The translations under genes were made by a program, and so were the position numbers. 26,790 nt of DNA from JBMYRH01 sp049602155 (GTDB lineage: Bacteria; Myxococcota_A; UBA9042; PHBI01; JBMYRH01): NCBI GenBank assembly GCA_049602155.1, contig JBMYRH010000046.1, forward strand, positions 1 through 26,790, given 5' to 3'. The notes beneath the pieces were generated by a model. That model worked only from the letters and a program-made list of their open reading frames with translations, did no database searches and had not been told where the DNA came from. Of this stretch, positions 1-9,891 are shown one piece after another. The number at the start of each line of letters is the position of its first letter. Within the stretch, counting starts at the first letter, position 1.

Positions 1-3000
1 CGACCAGAGCACGCAGATCTGCCTCCTGGCGTAGCACCGAGAACAATGGTGTCGTCGCCTCGAGCAATCGGCCGCCCGCGCAGGCAGCGGCCGCGGGGGT
101 GGTAGTCTCGAGCGCGTCCATCGCCGCCTCGTCGACCTCGCTCGAGATCTCGAGCGTGTACGGGCCGCTCTCCAGCCCACCGCTCGTGTAGAAGCTGTCG
201 ACGACGATGTAGTAACGCTCGTTCGCAATGGCGTCGAAGGTGATGACCTCTTCACTGCTCGCGAAGTTCGTCACGTCGCTTTCACCTATGCAGGTGTTGC
301 CGGGGTCGCCGCAGTCTGTGGCGATCCAGAGGCTCAGGTCGACCCCGTCGGTGGGGATGCCGAGCGTGACGGTGTAGGTGGCGTCCTCAAGCGCGTTGAA
401 GGCGTAGACGTGGTCGGGGCCGTCAGCGGTCGCACCGTTGGTTGAGCAGTCGGGGCCATCATGGGTCACGTCGGCGCTGGCGTCCGTCGTGTCACCGTTG
501 GCGAAGAAGGTCGAGCTGCCGAGGAAGATCTCGAAGGGCGAGGTACAAGACTCTCCGCCGCTCCCTAGGGGCTTGCAGCCGCCGCCGACGCAGGCGTCAT
601 TGCCCGAGCACGTTCCGCAGGACCCGCCACATCCGTCGTTACCGCACTGCAGCCCGGCGCAATCCGAGACACAGTCTTGCGAGATGGTGATGGCGTATTC
701 GCCCGTCCCGTCGACCGAGTTGGACCAGTAATCGACGATGATGAAGTAATCCGTGCCTTTGTCGAGCTGCAACACGATGGACTCAGAGGAGGTCCCAGGG
801 TTGTCGGTCGCGACGATGCAGCTTGAGTCGATGTCCGAGCAGTCGGTGACGACGTAGACCATGGCGTCGTATTGCACCGCGACATCGATGACGTAGATGC
901 CATCGTCTTGCGGGGTGAACTTGTAGACCTCGTCACTCCCCTTGAGTCCCCAGCCCCCTTGCTTGCCGGGGCAGGCGCCGCTCGAGAAGCTGTAGTCAGC
1001 CTGTGCACCGGTCGTGTCGCTGCTCGCGTAGAAGGGCAAATCGTTGACGTTATAGGCCGACTCACAGCTGTCGCCGAGGGGCGAACCCACGCACTGGTTA
1101 TTTTCACAGAAGGTGCCTGTTGCGCACATGCCGCAGAAGCCGCCGCATCCGTCCTCGCCGCAGGGGAGCCCTGCACAGTTTGGCGTACAGTCTCCGGGAT
1201 CGTAGTCGGTCAACTTGAAGGTGAAGTCACCCCCGAGGTTGGTGTTCCACGAGTTGCCATCGAGGATGATGTAGTAGGTCTGGTTTGCGGCCAGGTAGGT
1301 GACGAAGGTCTCGGCCGTGTTCGGCATCGCGTCGTCACTGTAGGCGACACATGTGTCGGCCATCGCGCTGCAGTCGGTCACGATATAGACGACCACATCG
1401 AAGATGGTCGGGACCGTGACGGCGTAGTTGCCCTCGACGGTGGGCGTGAAGGCGTAGACCACGTCGCTAGCGCCCTGACCTGTCGAGGTCGGTACGCCGG
1501 CGCACCCGCCGCTGCTGATGTTGTAGTCGGCGTTGAGCTCCAAGGTGTTGCCGGCGGCGGTGAAGGGGAGGTCGCCGACGACGATCGGCTGCTCACAGGT
1601 GTCACCGAGCTTGATGATCTCGCATGCGCCATCGGCGCTGCACTCCTCACCGTCGGCGCATGCGCCGCAGGAGCCGCCGCAGCCGTCGGTGCCGCAGGTC
1701 TTGCCCTCACAGCTGGCGGTGCAGCTCACCGGGGGGCCCGCATAGATGCTGACGGAGTACTGGCCCTCGGCGGCGCTGAGCTCGCTGTGGCCATCGACGA
1801 CCAAGAAGTAGGTCTTCTCGGCGGTCAGCGGCGCGACCAAGATCTCGTCGATGTCCTCGTCGCTGCCCATCAAGCAGCTGCCCGGCGCATTGGAGCAGTC
1901 GTTGACCAGGTACACCGCCGCATCAAAGGTCAGCGGCTCGACGTGGAAGGTGTAGGTGTCGGTCACCGAGGGCGTGAAGGCGTAGACGTGCTCTGGAGAG
2001 CCGCCGCCCACATCGCTCGTGAACCCGCAGAGGCCCCCAGGGATGCTCAGCGAGTTTGGAGCGTCGCTGGTGTTCTGGATTGTGTAGTAGGGGACGTCAG
2101 GGACAGGGATAGGGCTTTGGCAAGTCTTGGCGGTGTCGACCACCTGGCATTGGTTAAGCGGGGTGCAGAATTCGCCGACGGCGCAGTCTCCGCAGGTCCC
2201 ACCGCAGCCGTTATCGCCGCACTCTTTCCCGCCGCAGTTCGGGATGCAGGCGCACTGCCCTTCGTCGGTGCACGAGGCATTCTCGGCGCAGATGCCGCAA
2301 GAGCCACCGCAGCCGTCGTCGCCGCAGACCTTGCCCTCACAGGTTGGGACGCAGTCGACGCATTCGACCCCGTCACAGATCTTGCCGAAGCCACAATCCC
2401 CGCAGCTCCCGCCACAGCCGTCGCCACCGCAGGTCTTGCCTTCGCAATTCGGCAAGCACTCCATGCAGATGCCAGGATCGACACAGAACCACTCCTCAGG
2501 GCAGAGACCGCAGACCCCGCCGCAGCCGTCTGCGCCGCAGGTCAGCCCGATACAGTTCGGGACACAGTTGATGCACACGCTCTCAGCGTTACAGGACCAC
2601 TCAGCCGGGCAGATGCCGCAGGTGCCGCCGCAGCCGTCCGAGCCACACTCTTTGTCGTCGCAGTTCGGGACACAGCAGTCTGGCACAGGGGCGAAGATGC
2701 AGCCTTGGGCGGGGTCACACATGTCTGTGGTGCAGTCGTCGTCGTCGCTGCAGTCCAGGTTGGTGCCGCCCATGCACTGTCCGGCTTGGCAGACTTGGCC
2801 AAGCTTACACATGTCGCCGTTGTCGCAGGGCGTCCCGACGGGTTGATCGACCTCGATGCACAGCCCTGAGGCTGGGTTACATGCCGGACGCTTGCACGCG
2901 TTTGACGGGATGTTCTCAGCGCAGTCGTCGTCACTTTGGCACGGTGGAGGTGGCGGCGGGACGTCCTCTGCGATCTCGGCGTCCTCTGCGTCGCCGCCGT

Positions 3001-3271
3001 CTGCGGTGTCCTCAACCGCGTCTTCGAGGGCGTCGACGTCCTCGACGTCCTCGACGTCCTCGATGGCGTCTTCTGCGGTGTCGGGCACGGTGCCTACATC
3101 GTCGGGGTCGTGGTTCGTGGTCGCATCGATGACCGGGTCGCTCACCGTGTCCGTCACGACGTCCGTGACAGGTGCTACGGTAGCGTCCGGATCTGCGGGT
3201 GCCGCAGTGTCTTCGGCGCAGCCGTGGAACAAGAAGGCGATCGAGAGTGCAATTGTGGCGTATCGGATCAT
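1..3271 (-). CDS. Large Cys-rich lipoprotein with GCGG modules and PPC-like beta domains (3' end outside window)
   Basis: The ATG at 3271 opens a frame that stays open for 1090 codons to the window edge, so the C-terminus is missing. The N-terminus is a lipoprotein signal with lipobox FHGC (Cys18). An Asp/Glu/Thr-rich spacer (about 19-105) ends in six prolines. A Cys-rich stretch leads into five consecutive modules of the pattern C-x3-C-x-G-K-x-C-G-x-D-G-C-G-G-x-C-G-x-C (about 200-380). Then come four domains of about 130 residues (roughly 385-510, 550-690, 730-865, 905-1040) with the pattern VYxFTPxxxGxYxxxVxxxxDxxxYxVxDC, resembling bacterial pre-peptidase C-terminal (PPC) domains. Single GCGG modules separate them. 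This is an outer-membrane or surface lipoprotein; the binding role is unknown. No clear Shine-Dalgarno is seen. It is divergent from the VWA lipoprotein at 3384. Confidence 0.88.
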   Translation of the reverse strand, partial: MIRYATIALSIAFLFHGCAEDTAAPADPDATVAPVTDVVTDTVSDPVIDATTNHDPDDVGTVPDTAEDAIEDVEDVEDVDALEDAVEDTADGGDAEDAEIAEDVPPPPPPCQSDDDCAENIPSNACKRPACNPASGLCIEVDQPVGTPCDNGDMCKLGQVCQAGQCMGGTNLDCSDDDDCTTDMCDPAQGCIFAPVPDCCVPNCDDKECGSDGCGGTCGICPAEWSCNAESVCINCVPNCIGLTCGADGCGGVCGLCPEEWFCVDPGICMECLPNCEGKTCGGDGCGGSCGDCGFGKICDGVECVDCVPTCEGKVCGDDGCGGSCGICAENASCTDEGQCACIPNCGGKECGDNGCGGTCGDCAVGEFCTPLNQCQVVDTAKTCQSPIPVPDVPYYTIQNTSDAPNSLSIPGGLCGFTSDVGGGSPEHVYAFTPSVTDTYTFHVEPLTFDAAVYLVNDCSNAPGSCLMGSDEDIDEILVAPLTAEKTYFLVVDGHSELSAAEGQYSVSIYAGPPVSCTASCEGKTCGTDGCGGSCGACADGEECSADGACEIIKLGDTCEQPIVVGDLPFTAAGNTLELNADYNISSGGCAGVPTSTGQGASDVVYAFTPTVEGNYAVTVPTIFDVVVYIVTDCSAMADTCVAYSDDAMPNTAETFVTYLAANQTYYIILDGNSWNTNLGGDFTFKLTDYDPGDCTPNCAGLPCGEDGCGGFCGMCATGTFCENNQCVGSPLGDSCESAYNVNDLPFYASSDTTGAQADYSFSSGACPGKQGGWGLKGSDEVYKFTPQDDGIYVIDVAVQYDAMVYVVTDCSDIDSSCIVATDNPGTSSESIVLQLDKGTDYFIIVDYWSNSVDGTGEYAITISQDCVSDCAGLQCGNDGCGGSCGTCSGNDACVGGGCKPLGSGGESCTSPFEIFLGSSTFFANGDTTDASADVTHDGPDCSTNGATADGPDHVYAFNALEDATYTVTLGIPTDGVDLSLWIATDCGDPGNTCIGESDVTNFASSEEVITFDAIANERYYIVVDSFYTSGGLESGPYTLEISSEVDEAAMDALETTTPAAAACAGGRLLEATTPLFSVLRQEADLRALV
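3034..3060. repeat. Three 9-bp tandem repeats in the acidic spacer
   Basis: CGACGTCCT occurs three times head to tail. On the minus strand it encodes EDV-EDV-EDV in the acidic spacer of the lipoprotein. It keeps the frame, so slippage would change spacer length only. Confidence 0.8.
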
Positions 3272-3383
3272 AGGTGGAAAGCTAGCACAGACGGACCGCT
3301 GAGGGCAGAAACGTGGTTACAGGCGTGGTCAACCATCTCGCCGCGACCTTGTATTCGTAGACGAGTGCCCTGAAAGTAGTCTC

Positions 3384-5225
3384 GTGGTGCGTCCAAGACA
3401 TGTAATCCTCGCCGCGCTCTTTGTGGTGACGGGATGTAGCTCGGGTGACCCTGAGATCGCTGCCGACCCCTATTGCTCGGGCGTGGGCTGCTCTGAAGCT
3501 GGCCTCATGACCAAGCCCTCCTGTGAGAGCGCCGGCCATACCTGGGGGGCGCTCGCCACTCAAGAGTCCTGTGAGGCCGCGGGGCACACGTGGATCGAGG
3601 GGGCGGGAGGGCCCGAGGACTCCGCTGACCCCGGGGCCGATTCGCTCGAAGGTGCCTGCGATTGTCTGCCGGAAGAGCACTGCAGCGCAGAAGGCGTGTG
3701 TGAGCCCGATGTGTGTGTGCAAGGTGAGTCGACCTGCGCGACGACCGAGGCCATTAAGCACTGTGACGACACCGGCGCCGGCTTCAGTTTGGAGCCTTGC
3801 CCGGAGACCTCTCGCTGCGAGGTGGGTGAGTGCATGCCCTTGGTGTGCGCCTCTGGGGCGACGTCATGTTCGGAGGGTTTGCGTGTCACCTGCAACTCGC
3901 TCGGGACCGGGTGGGCCGCTTTGCCGTGTGCGGAGGCTGAGGTCTGTCAGGGGGGCGAATGCATCTTCGTGCAGCCCAACATTCTGCTCCTCGTGGACAC
4001 GTCCTATTCGATGAACCGCCTCGTCGATGGTGATGACGAGACGCCTGTCTCCTGCCTCGGCGCGGAGGGATGTCCTCCCTGGACCTTCCCGGAATGCGAT
4101 GATTCAGAGACGCCTGGGACCCGCCTAGGGGTGGTGAAGAAGATCCTCCAAGAGCTCGTCACGAAGGGGGCTGAGAGTGGCCTACGGCTGGCGCTCCAGC
4201 GGTTCCCGCAGTCTCCTGCGAGCCCGCCGACCTGCTTCGACGGCAACTATGGTCCACTCGAGACGATGACCCAAGACAACGGCGCCCATAGCACCGTGGG
4301 TGAGGACTGGTTTCAGATCTACCTCAACGAGGTCGTCATCGTCCCCTTTGATGGTGAGGGCGCTGCCGGTGTTGAGGCGCTCTTGCCCTGGGTCGACTTT
4401 CAAGAGACCGCGATTGAGACCGGCACGAACTGCGCGACAGACGATGACTGTGCTGATGGCTTCTGCTGGTTCGGTGGCTGTGAACAGCACGACAACCCCG
4501 AGCTGCGGGGCAGCAACCCCGAGACGCCGTTGGGGCGGAGCCTCTTCTACGCCGGGGAATATCTGCGCCACGCGGTCTTCGTTGAGGGGGCGCCGTGCAG
4601 TACCGACGCGGAGTGCGGCTCTCCCCATCACAGCTGCGTCGACGGAGCGTGCCACGATCCCCTGGGCAAGTGCCGCAGCACCCGTATCATCGTCTTCACC
4701 GACGGGGTCGAGAGCGCTAACTATGAGCTTGATGACTTCTACCACCCTCGTGTTCAGGCCAAGCGCCTCCATCACGGCTTGGGGTGCACCGCACTCGATG
4801 ACTGCGTCGGCGGAGCGACCTGCGAGGGGGGTATCTGCCGCGCTCCAGAGGGCGTCATCGAGGCTGGCACCAAGGTGTGCGCCGTGTCCGAGTTGGCGTG
4901 CGCTACCGACGATGATTGCCCCGCGTTCGCGTGCGGGTCTGGCCAGCAGTGCCTAGGGCAATGCAGCCTCGCGGAGGTGACCCACGTCGACGGCGCCGAC
5001 GGGGATCGGCTGACGGACGCCAGTGGCCGCGCGGTCAGCGTCCAGATCCACGTCGTGGATGCCTCGGGTATTGAGGGCGCCAATCAGAGCATCGCTGCGT
5101 ATGGCGGCGGCCAACACTTGAGCGTTGATCTCGGCGCCGCGGCGTCGATCGTGGCCTCGGTGCTGCCGCTCCTCGACGCCAAGGTCAGCCTCGACGGGGC
5201 CGTTTGCGATCTCGAGGCCGATTAG
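3384..5225 (+). CDS. VWA-domain Cys-rich lipoprotein
   Basis: A 613-residue predicted lipoprotein starts at GTG 3384 (a second GTG follows directly; no strong Shine-Dalgarno). The signal peptide ends in lipobox VTGC (Cys18). Two near-identical motifs CESAGHTW and CEAAGHTW follow (about residues 48-72), then short Cys-rich repeats of the form C-x-G-x-x-x-C. From about residue 198 a von Willebrand factor A fold begins, with the MIDAS-type motif DTSYS near 205-209 and a later strand with FTDG near 440. Cys-rich inserts of the form CxxDxDCxxGxCxxGxC sit inside and after it. VWA domains bind divalent metal and protein ligands, so an adhesion or cell-surface scaffold role is plausible but inferred. 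It ends in TAG before the phosphodiesterase gene, probably cotranscribed. Confidence 0.85.
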   Translation: MVRPRHVILAALFVVTGCSSGDPEIAADPYCSGVGCSEAGLMTKPSCESAGHTWGALATQESCEAAGHTWIEGAGGPEDSADPGADSLEGACDCLPEEHCSAEGVCEPDVCVQGESTCATTEAIKHCDDTGAGFSLEPCPETSRCEVGECMPLVCASGATSCSEGLRVTCNSLGTGWAALPCAEAEVCQGGECIFVQPNILLLVDTSYSMNRLVDGDDETPVSCLGAEGCPPWTFPECDDSETPGTRLGVVKKILQELVTKGAESGLRLALQRFPQSPASPPTCFDGNYGPLETMTQDNGAHSTVGEDWFQIYLNEVVIVPFDGEGAAGVEALLPWVDFQETAIETGTNCATDDDCADGFCWFGGCEQHDNPELRGSNPETPLGRSLFYAGEYLRHAVFVEGAPCSTDAECGSPHHSCVDGACHDPLGKCRSTRIIVFTDGVESANYELDDFYHPRVQAKRLHHGLGCTALDDCVGGATCEGGICRAPEGVIEAGTKVCAVSELACATDDDCPAFACGSGQQCLGQCSLAEVTHVDGADGDRLTDASGRAVSVQIHVVDASGIEGANQSIAAYGGGQHLSVDLGAAASIVASVLPLLDAKVSLDGAVCDLEAD

Positions 5226-5296
5226 CGAAGCTTAACGCTCGGACCTGCCGGCCCGTCGTTTTCCTTCCCGCGCCCATGCTCCAGCTTGGACTCACC

Positions 5297-7501
5297 ATGA
5301 CCTCGCCGATGCCGCTTATGACGCCGCAACCTCTCCCGCGAGGTGGTGTGGTGGTGAAGACCTCTGCCGGGCTGCTTCAGGTCGGGGTTCCGCCGGAGAC
5401 GATCAAGGACACGATGATCCTGCCAGAGGGCGTGCCGCCGGTCTTCGTGGTGACCCGCGAGCTCTTTGATTACGAGCGGGGTGTGAGCGTCGCGGAGGTC
5501 GAGTTTCCGATCTTTTACCACTACTTCATCCGCCGCAGTCGCGCGGTGATCGTCGCCAGCGCTGAGCAAAAGATCGCGATCTGTCGCCTGATTCAAGAGG
5601 CGGTCTTCGGGCCGGCGGAGATCGACCTGACTCGTGAACTCCCTGTGCCCGCCGATCAGTGCCCGTGGTTGCCTGACCTCAAGGCAGAGTTGATCCGCTT
5701 CTTGAAGCCCCCTGATGGGCCAGACGGTGAGGCCCTGACCCTTGAGGGCATCGTCGACTTTGTGCTCTTTGACGACGCGGGGGTCGCTACCGTGGGGGAC
5801 CTCACGATCCGGCGTGAAGAGGGCGACATCGTCACGGTCGAGGATCGATCCCTCGCGGACAATGTCACCTTCGAGGCCGTCTCTCGCGTGACCGACCGCC
5901 CCCGCCTCCGTCGTGAAGATCCCGAGTCCAGCGTGTTCTCTGCCCCCGCCTTCGGCGTGACCGTGCTCGGCGCCGGTCATGGCTTTGACCCCGACGGCAA
6001 GACGACGGGCTTTGTGCTCTGGATTGGGGGACGCGGTATCTTGGTCGACCCCCCTGTGGACACGACCGAGTGGCTCCTTGAGCACGGGATCTCACCGCGG
6101 CGTGTCGAGGCCATCCTGCTGACGCACTGCCACGCCGACCACGATGCAGGCTGCCTGCAGCGTGCGCTTCAGCGTGAGCGCGTTCAGATCATCACGACCC
6201 ACACCATCCTTGAGAGCTTCCTCCGGAAGTCCTCAGCCATCACCGGGCTCCCCTCCGAGCGCCTCGCCCACATCGTCGACTTCGTCCCCGTGCCTGTGCG
6301 TAAGCGAGTGCGCTTGATGGGCGCGGAGTTCTCCTTCGCGTACACCTTGCATTCCCTGCCGACCATCCGCTTTGAGGTTTGGTACGGGGGAAAGAGCCTC
6401 ATCTACTCCTCGGACACCTTGGCCGACCCCGAGGTGATCGAGCTTTGGCGTCAGGAGGGGGTCCTGAGTCAGGGGCGCGCCGAGGCCTTGCTGGACTTCC
6501 CGTGGGACCACGACTTGGTGATTCACGAGGCGGGGGTGGCGCCCATCCACACGCCACCAGCGCTCCTCGAGCCCCTGTCTGACGAGGTGAAGGGTCGCCT
6601 GATGCTGGTGCACACGACGGAGGACGCGATCCCCAGCGGGAGCGGCTTAAAGCTCGCTCAGGCTGGCCTCGACGGGACCATCTCCATCGACGCTGTCCCT
6701 CCCCCAGAGAGCCGCGCTGTGCGTTGGCTTGATGCGTTCCGGGCCATCGAGCATTTCCGAGACCTGCCCCTTGAGAAGGCGGTCCAGGTCCTTGAGGTCG
6801 CCGAAGAGCGTGCCTACGAACCCGGTGAGGCGATCATCCGCCGGGGTGAGCCCGGCGACCATTTCTACATCATCCTCGATGGTTGCTGCCGCGTGCTCTT
6901 CGGGGAGGTCGCTCAGAAGCTCTTGGAGGAGCACGAGTACTTCGGTGAAGCCTCGCTCATCGCTGGCACGCCCCGCAGCGCGGACGTCGAGGCGGCGACC
7001 CATGTGAACCTGTTGATCATCGGGAAGGCGGGCTACCTGCGCTTGATCGCGCAGACTGGTATCGCCGAGCAGATGCAGCGCCTCGCGGCCAACCGCGCCG
7101 AGCGCACTTGGACGCTCTTTGATAGGCACCCGGTTTTGTCGACGTTGAACACCGCGCAGCGGACGCGTCTTCAGGCGGCCATGGTACGCCAAGAGGTGCC
7201 CGAAGGCGCCCTACTTTGGCATTCGGACGACGTCGACGCGCCTGGATATTTAGTCGACTCCGGGGCCCTCCAGGAGCGCTCTTTGGACGCCGCGCCCAGG
7301 CTCTATGGAGCGGGCTCCTTTGCTGCTTGCATCGACGCGTTGGTGCAAGGTGAGTCGCCGGGCGCCGTGCTGCGGGTCACGACGGCTGGGACCGTCTATC
7401 GGATCGATGCAGCCTGCCTCCGAGAATTTTTATGGGACCACCCTGGGCTGTACTTACGGCTGATGGCGCGGCGTCGAGCGGAGTCTTCTGTCGAGGCGTG
7501 A
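5297..7501 (+). CDS. MBL-fold cyclic-nucleotide phosphodiesterase with cNMP-binding domain
   Basis: Predicted cytoplasmic enzyme of about 734 residues. A conserved-looking N-terminal region (with LPRGG) precedes a metallo-beta-lactamase fold whose metal motif is THCHADHDAG (about 6121-6150), with downstream metal-ligand candidates in SSDT and in IHEAGVAPIH. A cyclic-nucleotide-binding domain follows (about 6810-7080) with a phosphate-binding cassette FGEASLIAGTPRSA that keeps the Gly-Glu and Arg expected for cAMP or cGMP contact. The last 130 residues look like a second, degenerate cNMP domain without a recognisable cassette. The order matches proteins annotated as cAMP/cGMP-dependent 3',5'-cyclic nucleotide phosphodiesterases in spirochaetes and delta-type bacteria, so feedback control by its own substrate is likely. 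The start is uncertain: ATG 5276, 5297 and 5318 all lack a good Shine-Dalgarno. 5297 was chosen for its weak GGA. Confidence 0.85.
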   Translation: MTSPMPLMTPQPLPRGGVVVKTSAGLLQVGVPPETIKDTMILPEGVPPVFVVTRELFDYERGVSVAEVEFPIFYHYFIRRSRAVIVASAEQKIAICRLIQEAVFGPAEIDLTRELPVPADQCPWLPDLKAELIRFLKPPDGPDGEALTLEGIVDFVLFDDAGVATVGDLTIRREEGDIVTVEDRSLADNVTFEAVSRVTDRPRLRREDPESSVFSAPAFGVTVLGAGHGFDPDGKTTGFVLWIGGRGILVDPPVDTTEWLLEHGISPRRVEAILLTHCHADHDAGCLQRALQRERVQIITTHTILESFLRKSSAITGLPSERLAHIVDFVPVPVRKRVRLMGAEFSFAYTLHSLPTIRFEVWYGGKSLIYSSDTLADPEVIELWRQEGVLSQGRAEALLDFPWDHDLVIHEAGVAPIHTPPALLEPLSDEVKGRLMLVHTTEDAIPSGSGLKLAQAGLDGTISIDAVPPPESRAVRWLDAFRAIEHFRDLPLEKAVQVLEVAEERAYEPGEAIIRRGEPGDHFYIILDGCCRVLFGEVAQKLLEEHEYFGEASLIAGTPRSADVEAATHVNLLIIGKAGYLRLIAQTGIAEQMQRLAANRAERTWTLFDRHPVLSTLNTAQRTRLQAAMVRQEVPEGALLWHSDDVDAPGYLVDSGALQERSLDAAPRLYGAGSFAACIDALVQGESPGAVLRVTTAGTVYRIDAACLREFLWDHPGLYLRLMARRRAESSVEA

Positions 7502-7591
7502 GGGTCCGCAGTCGTGCGTTTAAGGGCGTCTTTCGTAAAGTGTCAGACGTTGTCACTCGTCGCGACGTGGGCGGCTGGGTATCATGGAGCC

Positions 7592-9877
7592 ATGACACGT
7601 ACGACCTGCATCGCATTTCTCTTGTTCATGGCGCCGCTCGCGGCATGCACTGATGTCGTGAGCGTTGAGCCACCCGGGGGCCAAATTGGTGCTGACGGCT
7701 GGGGCACCTCCGCCCCCTCGGGCCCTCAAGACCCGGCGCTCGGAGACGAGTCCGACGACGAAGGGGCGGGCTGGGAGACCCTCGACGGAGCGCCAGGTGG
7801 TGAGTCCGACGCCAACGGTGGAGGCGACCAGCCTCCGTCTACCGACGAGTCTGGTGAGTCAGGCCCCGACGGCGAGACGTCCGAGCCCTCGGATCCATCC
7901 GTCTGCGGTGATGGCGACTGTACTGGGTCCGAGGATTGCCTCACCTGCCCGGATGATTGCGGGACGGCCTGCCCGGCAGGCACCTGTGGTGACGGGATCT
8001 GTGATGGAGACAACACGTGCGAGACCTGCCCTGACGACTGTGGTGAGTGCGGTGAGGCCTCGTGCGGCAACGGCGCCTGTGACTGGACCGAGACGTGCGC
8101 GACCTGCCCGGTGGACTGCGAGTGCCCGGAGACCGTCTGCGGAGACGATCTCTGCGACGAGGGCGAGACGTGCGCGACCTGCACAGAGGATTGCGGCGCG
8201 TGCCCTGTCGTGTGCGGAGATGATCTGTGCGACCCGACCGAGACCTGCGAGAGCTGTGAGGCGGACTGCGGGGAGTGCGAGGGCGCGTGTTGTGACCAGC
8301 TGCTCTGCAACGTCGTCTTCGAGGAATGCCTCATGGAGGAGGACGGTCAAGGGTGCTACTGCGACCCCATCTACGAGATGTGCGACTTCGTCGGAGACAA
8401 GTGCCCGAACGGCTACCAGCAGCCCGATGACTATGTCTGTATCGACTATGGTGGGCAGGAGGGCATCTGCCGAACAGCGTGCATCGGGCCGACGATCGGC
8501 GATCCTGACCCGTGCGTTGGCGCGGAGTGGATCTGCGGCGCCTTGCCCGGCCAAGACGGCTACTGCGTCCCCTCTCAATGCACCGGCTACTTCGACAATG
8601 ACTTCGATGCGTGCGGGCCGGACGCGACCTGCCTCCCGCTCGTGAACGGCCAGAACACCTGCGTCCCCGACGGCCCCGACGATGAAGGCGACTCCTGCGG
8701 CGTGCACAACGAGTGCGCGCACGGGCTGCTCTGCATCGACAACCTCTGCTCCTACGGGACATGCAGCGTGGACAGCAATCAGATCCCCTGCGCGGACGGC
8801 GTCTCATGTCTCGCGTGGACCGTGGGGGTCGACGAGCTCTCCGTCGGAAATTGTGCGGCGGAGTGCACGGTGTTCACAGACGAGGGCTGTGAAGATGATG
8901 AGTGGTGCTTCCCTCTGGCGAACATCCCGGAGGCTGGGCCGATCGACGGCTACTGCGTCCCGAGTGACGGCTATGCCCTCCCCGGCGTCTTCTGCGATCT
9001 CGACCCCAACAGCTGCGTCGACGGGACCATGTGCGTCCTCTCACCGGATAATGAAAAGGCGACCTGCGAGAACCTCTGCTACCCGAGCGCCCCAGACGGT
9101 GAGCCAGGCTCTTGCTCTCCCGGTCGCGGGTGCTCTCCGCTCTTCATGGTCAACGAGCTAGGCGAGCTGGTTGAGATCATGGACTACGGCAGCTGTATCC
9201 CGAGCTGCACCCCCTGGACGGAGCCAGGGCTCTCCGGCTGCGGAGGCGGCTCATGGTGCGAGCCCATGCTCTTCAACAGCCACGCCGGTGAGTGCAAGGG
9301 CGTGATTGGGGAGCTCAACGAGGGCGATGATTGCACCGAGGTGGGCCTCCAGAACTCCTGCGGCCCTGGGCTCTTCTGCCTCGGCTTCATGACCCCAGCT
9401 GGGATGGACGGTGAGTGCCACCTCCTCTGCGATACGGACGGAGGTGAGGGCGCGACTTGTGCTGAAGATCAGCTCTGTGACCCGATCCTGTTCAACGGCG
9501 CCAACGACAAGCAGTTCGAGGTCGCGGTCGGTGTCTGCCAAGAGGACCCGGCATTTCAGCCTGACATCACCTACGACGCTCATGTCCAGCCGATCCTCGA
9601 GAACAAATGCGCAGGGTGTCACACCGGTGAAGGCGTGGGTGGCCACGACATCGGGGTCAACTACGTCGACGCACCGAGCGCTCCGGCGCACGCCGATTGT
9701 GAGGGCATGAACCTCGCCCAGTGCGCGCTGCTTCGGATCGAGGCCGGTGACATGCCCGCTGGCTCAGGCTGCGGTGGTGTCGTCGATGACGCCGCCCCGA
9801 ACGCCTTCATGTGCATCACGAACTCGGAATTCGACACGCTCACGCAGTGGATCGCGACAGGCATGCTCGAGAACTGA
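7592..9877 (+). CDS. Cys-repeat lipoprotein with C-terminal cytochrome c-type CxxCH segment
   Basis: A 761-residue predicted lipoprotein. ATG 7592 begins a lipoprotein signal with lipobox LAAC. A GGAG lies only 2 nt upstream, and longer in-frame extensions would bury the signal. An acidic Gly/Ser/Asp-rich linker is followed by five repeats of the type CGDxxCDxxETCxTCxxDCGxC (about residues 103-233), then a long Cys-rich region with many CxxDGxC-type motifs (about 235-640). The last 100 residues hold AHVQPILENKCAGCHTG, a single CxxCH heme-binding motif (Cys near 673) of the kind found in Planctomycete/Myxococcota cytochrome-like c domains, with several further Cys after it. Heme attachment is inferred from the motif. 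Stops converge with the peroxiredoxin gene 14 nt away. No partner genes for electron transfer are seen nearby. Confidence 0.83.
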   Translation: MTRTTCIAFLLFMAPLAACTDVVSVEPPGGQIGADGWGTSAPSGPQDPALGDESDDEGAGWETLDGAPGGESDANGGGDQPPSTDESGESGPDGETSEPSDPSVCGDGDCTGSEDCLTCPDDCGTACPAGTCGDGICDGDNTCETCPDDCGECGEASCGNGACDWTETCATCPVDCECPETVCGDDLCDEGETCATCTEDCGACPVVCGDDLCDPTETCESCEADCGECEGACCDQLLCNVVFEECLMEEDGQGCYCDPIYEMCDFVGDKCPNGYQQPDDYVCIDYGGQEGICRTACIGPTIGDPDPCVGAEWICGALPGQDGYCVPSQCTGYFDNDFDACGPDATCLPLVNGQNTCVPDGPDDEGDSCGVHNECAHGLLCIDNLCSYGTCSVDSNQIPCADGVSCLAWTVGVDELSVGNCAAECTVFTDEGCEDDEWCFPLANIPEAGPIDGYCVPSDGYALPGVFCDLDPNSCVDGTMCVLSPDNEKATCENLCYPSAPDGEPGSCSPGRGCSPLFMVNELGELVEIMDYGSCIPSCTPWTEPGLSGCGGGSWCEPMLFNSHAGECKGVIGELNEGDDCTEVGLQNSCGPGLFCLGFMTPAGMDGECHLLCDTDGGEGATCAEDQLCDPILFNGANDKQFEVAVGVCQEDPAFQPDITYDAHVQPILENKCAGCHTGEGVGGHDIGVNYVDAPSAPAHADCEGMNLAQCALLRIEAGDMPAGSGCGGVVDDAAPNAFMCITNSEFDTLTQWIATGMLEN

Positions 9878-9891
9878 GCCCGTCGCGCCCC

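Noticed and set aside
872..2869. Long plus-strand reading frame (about 665 codons) opposite the large lipoprotein
   Set aside because: It is a high-GC shadow of the minus-strand Cys-rich gene; its low-complexity Val/Ala/Asp composition and lack of motifs do not support a product.
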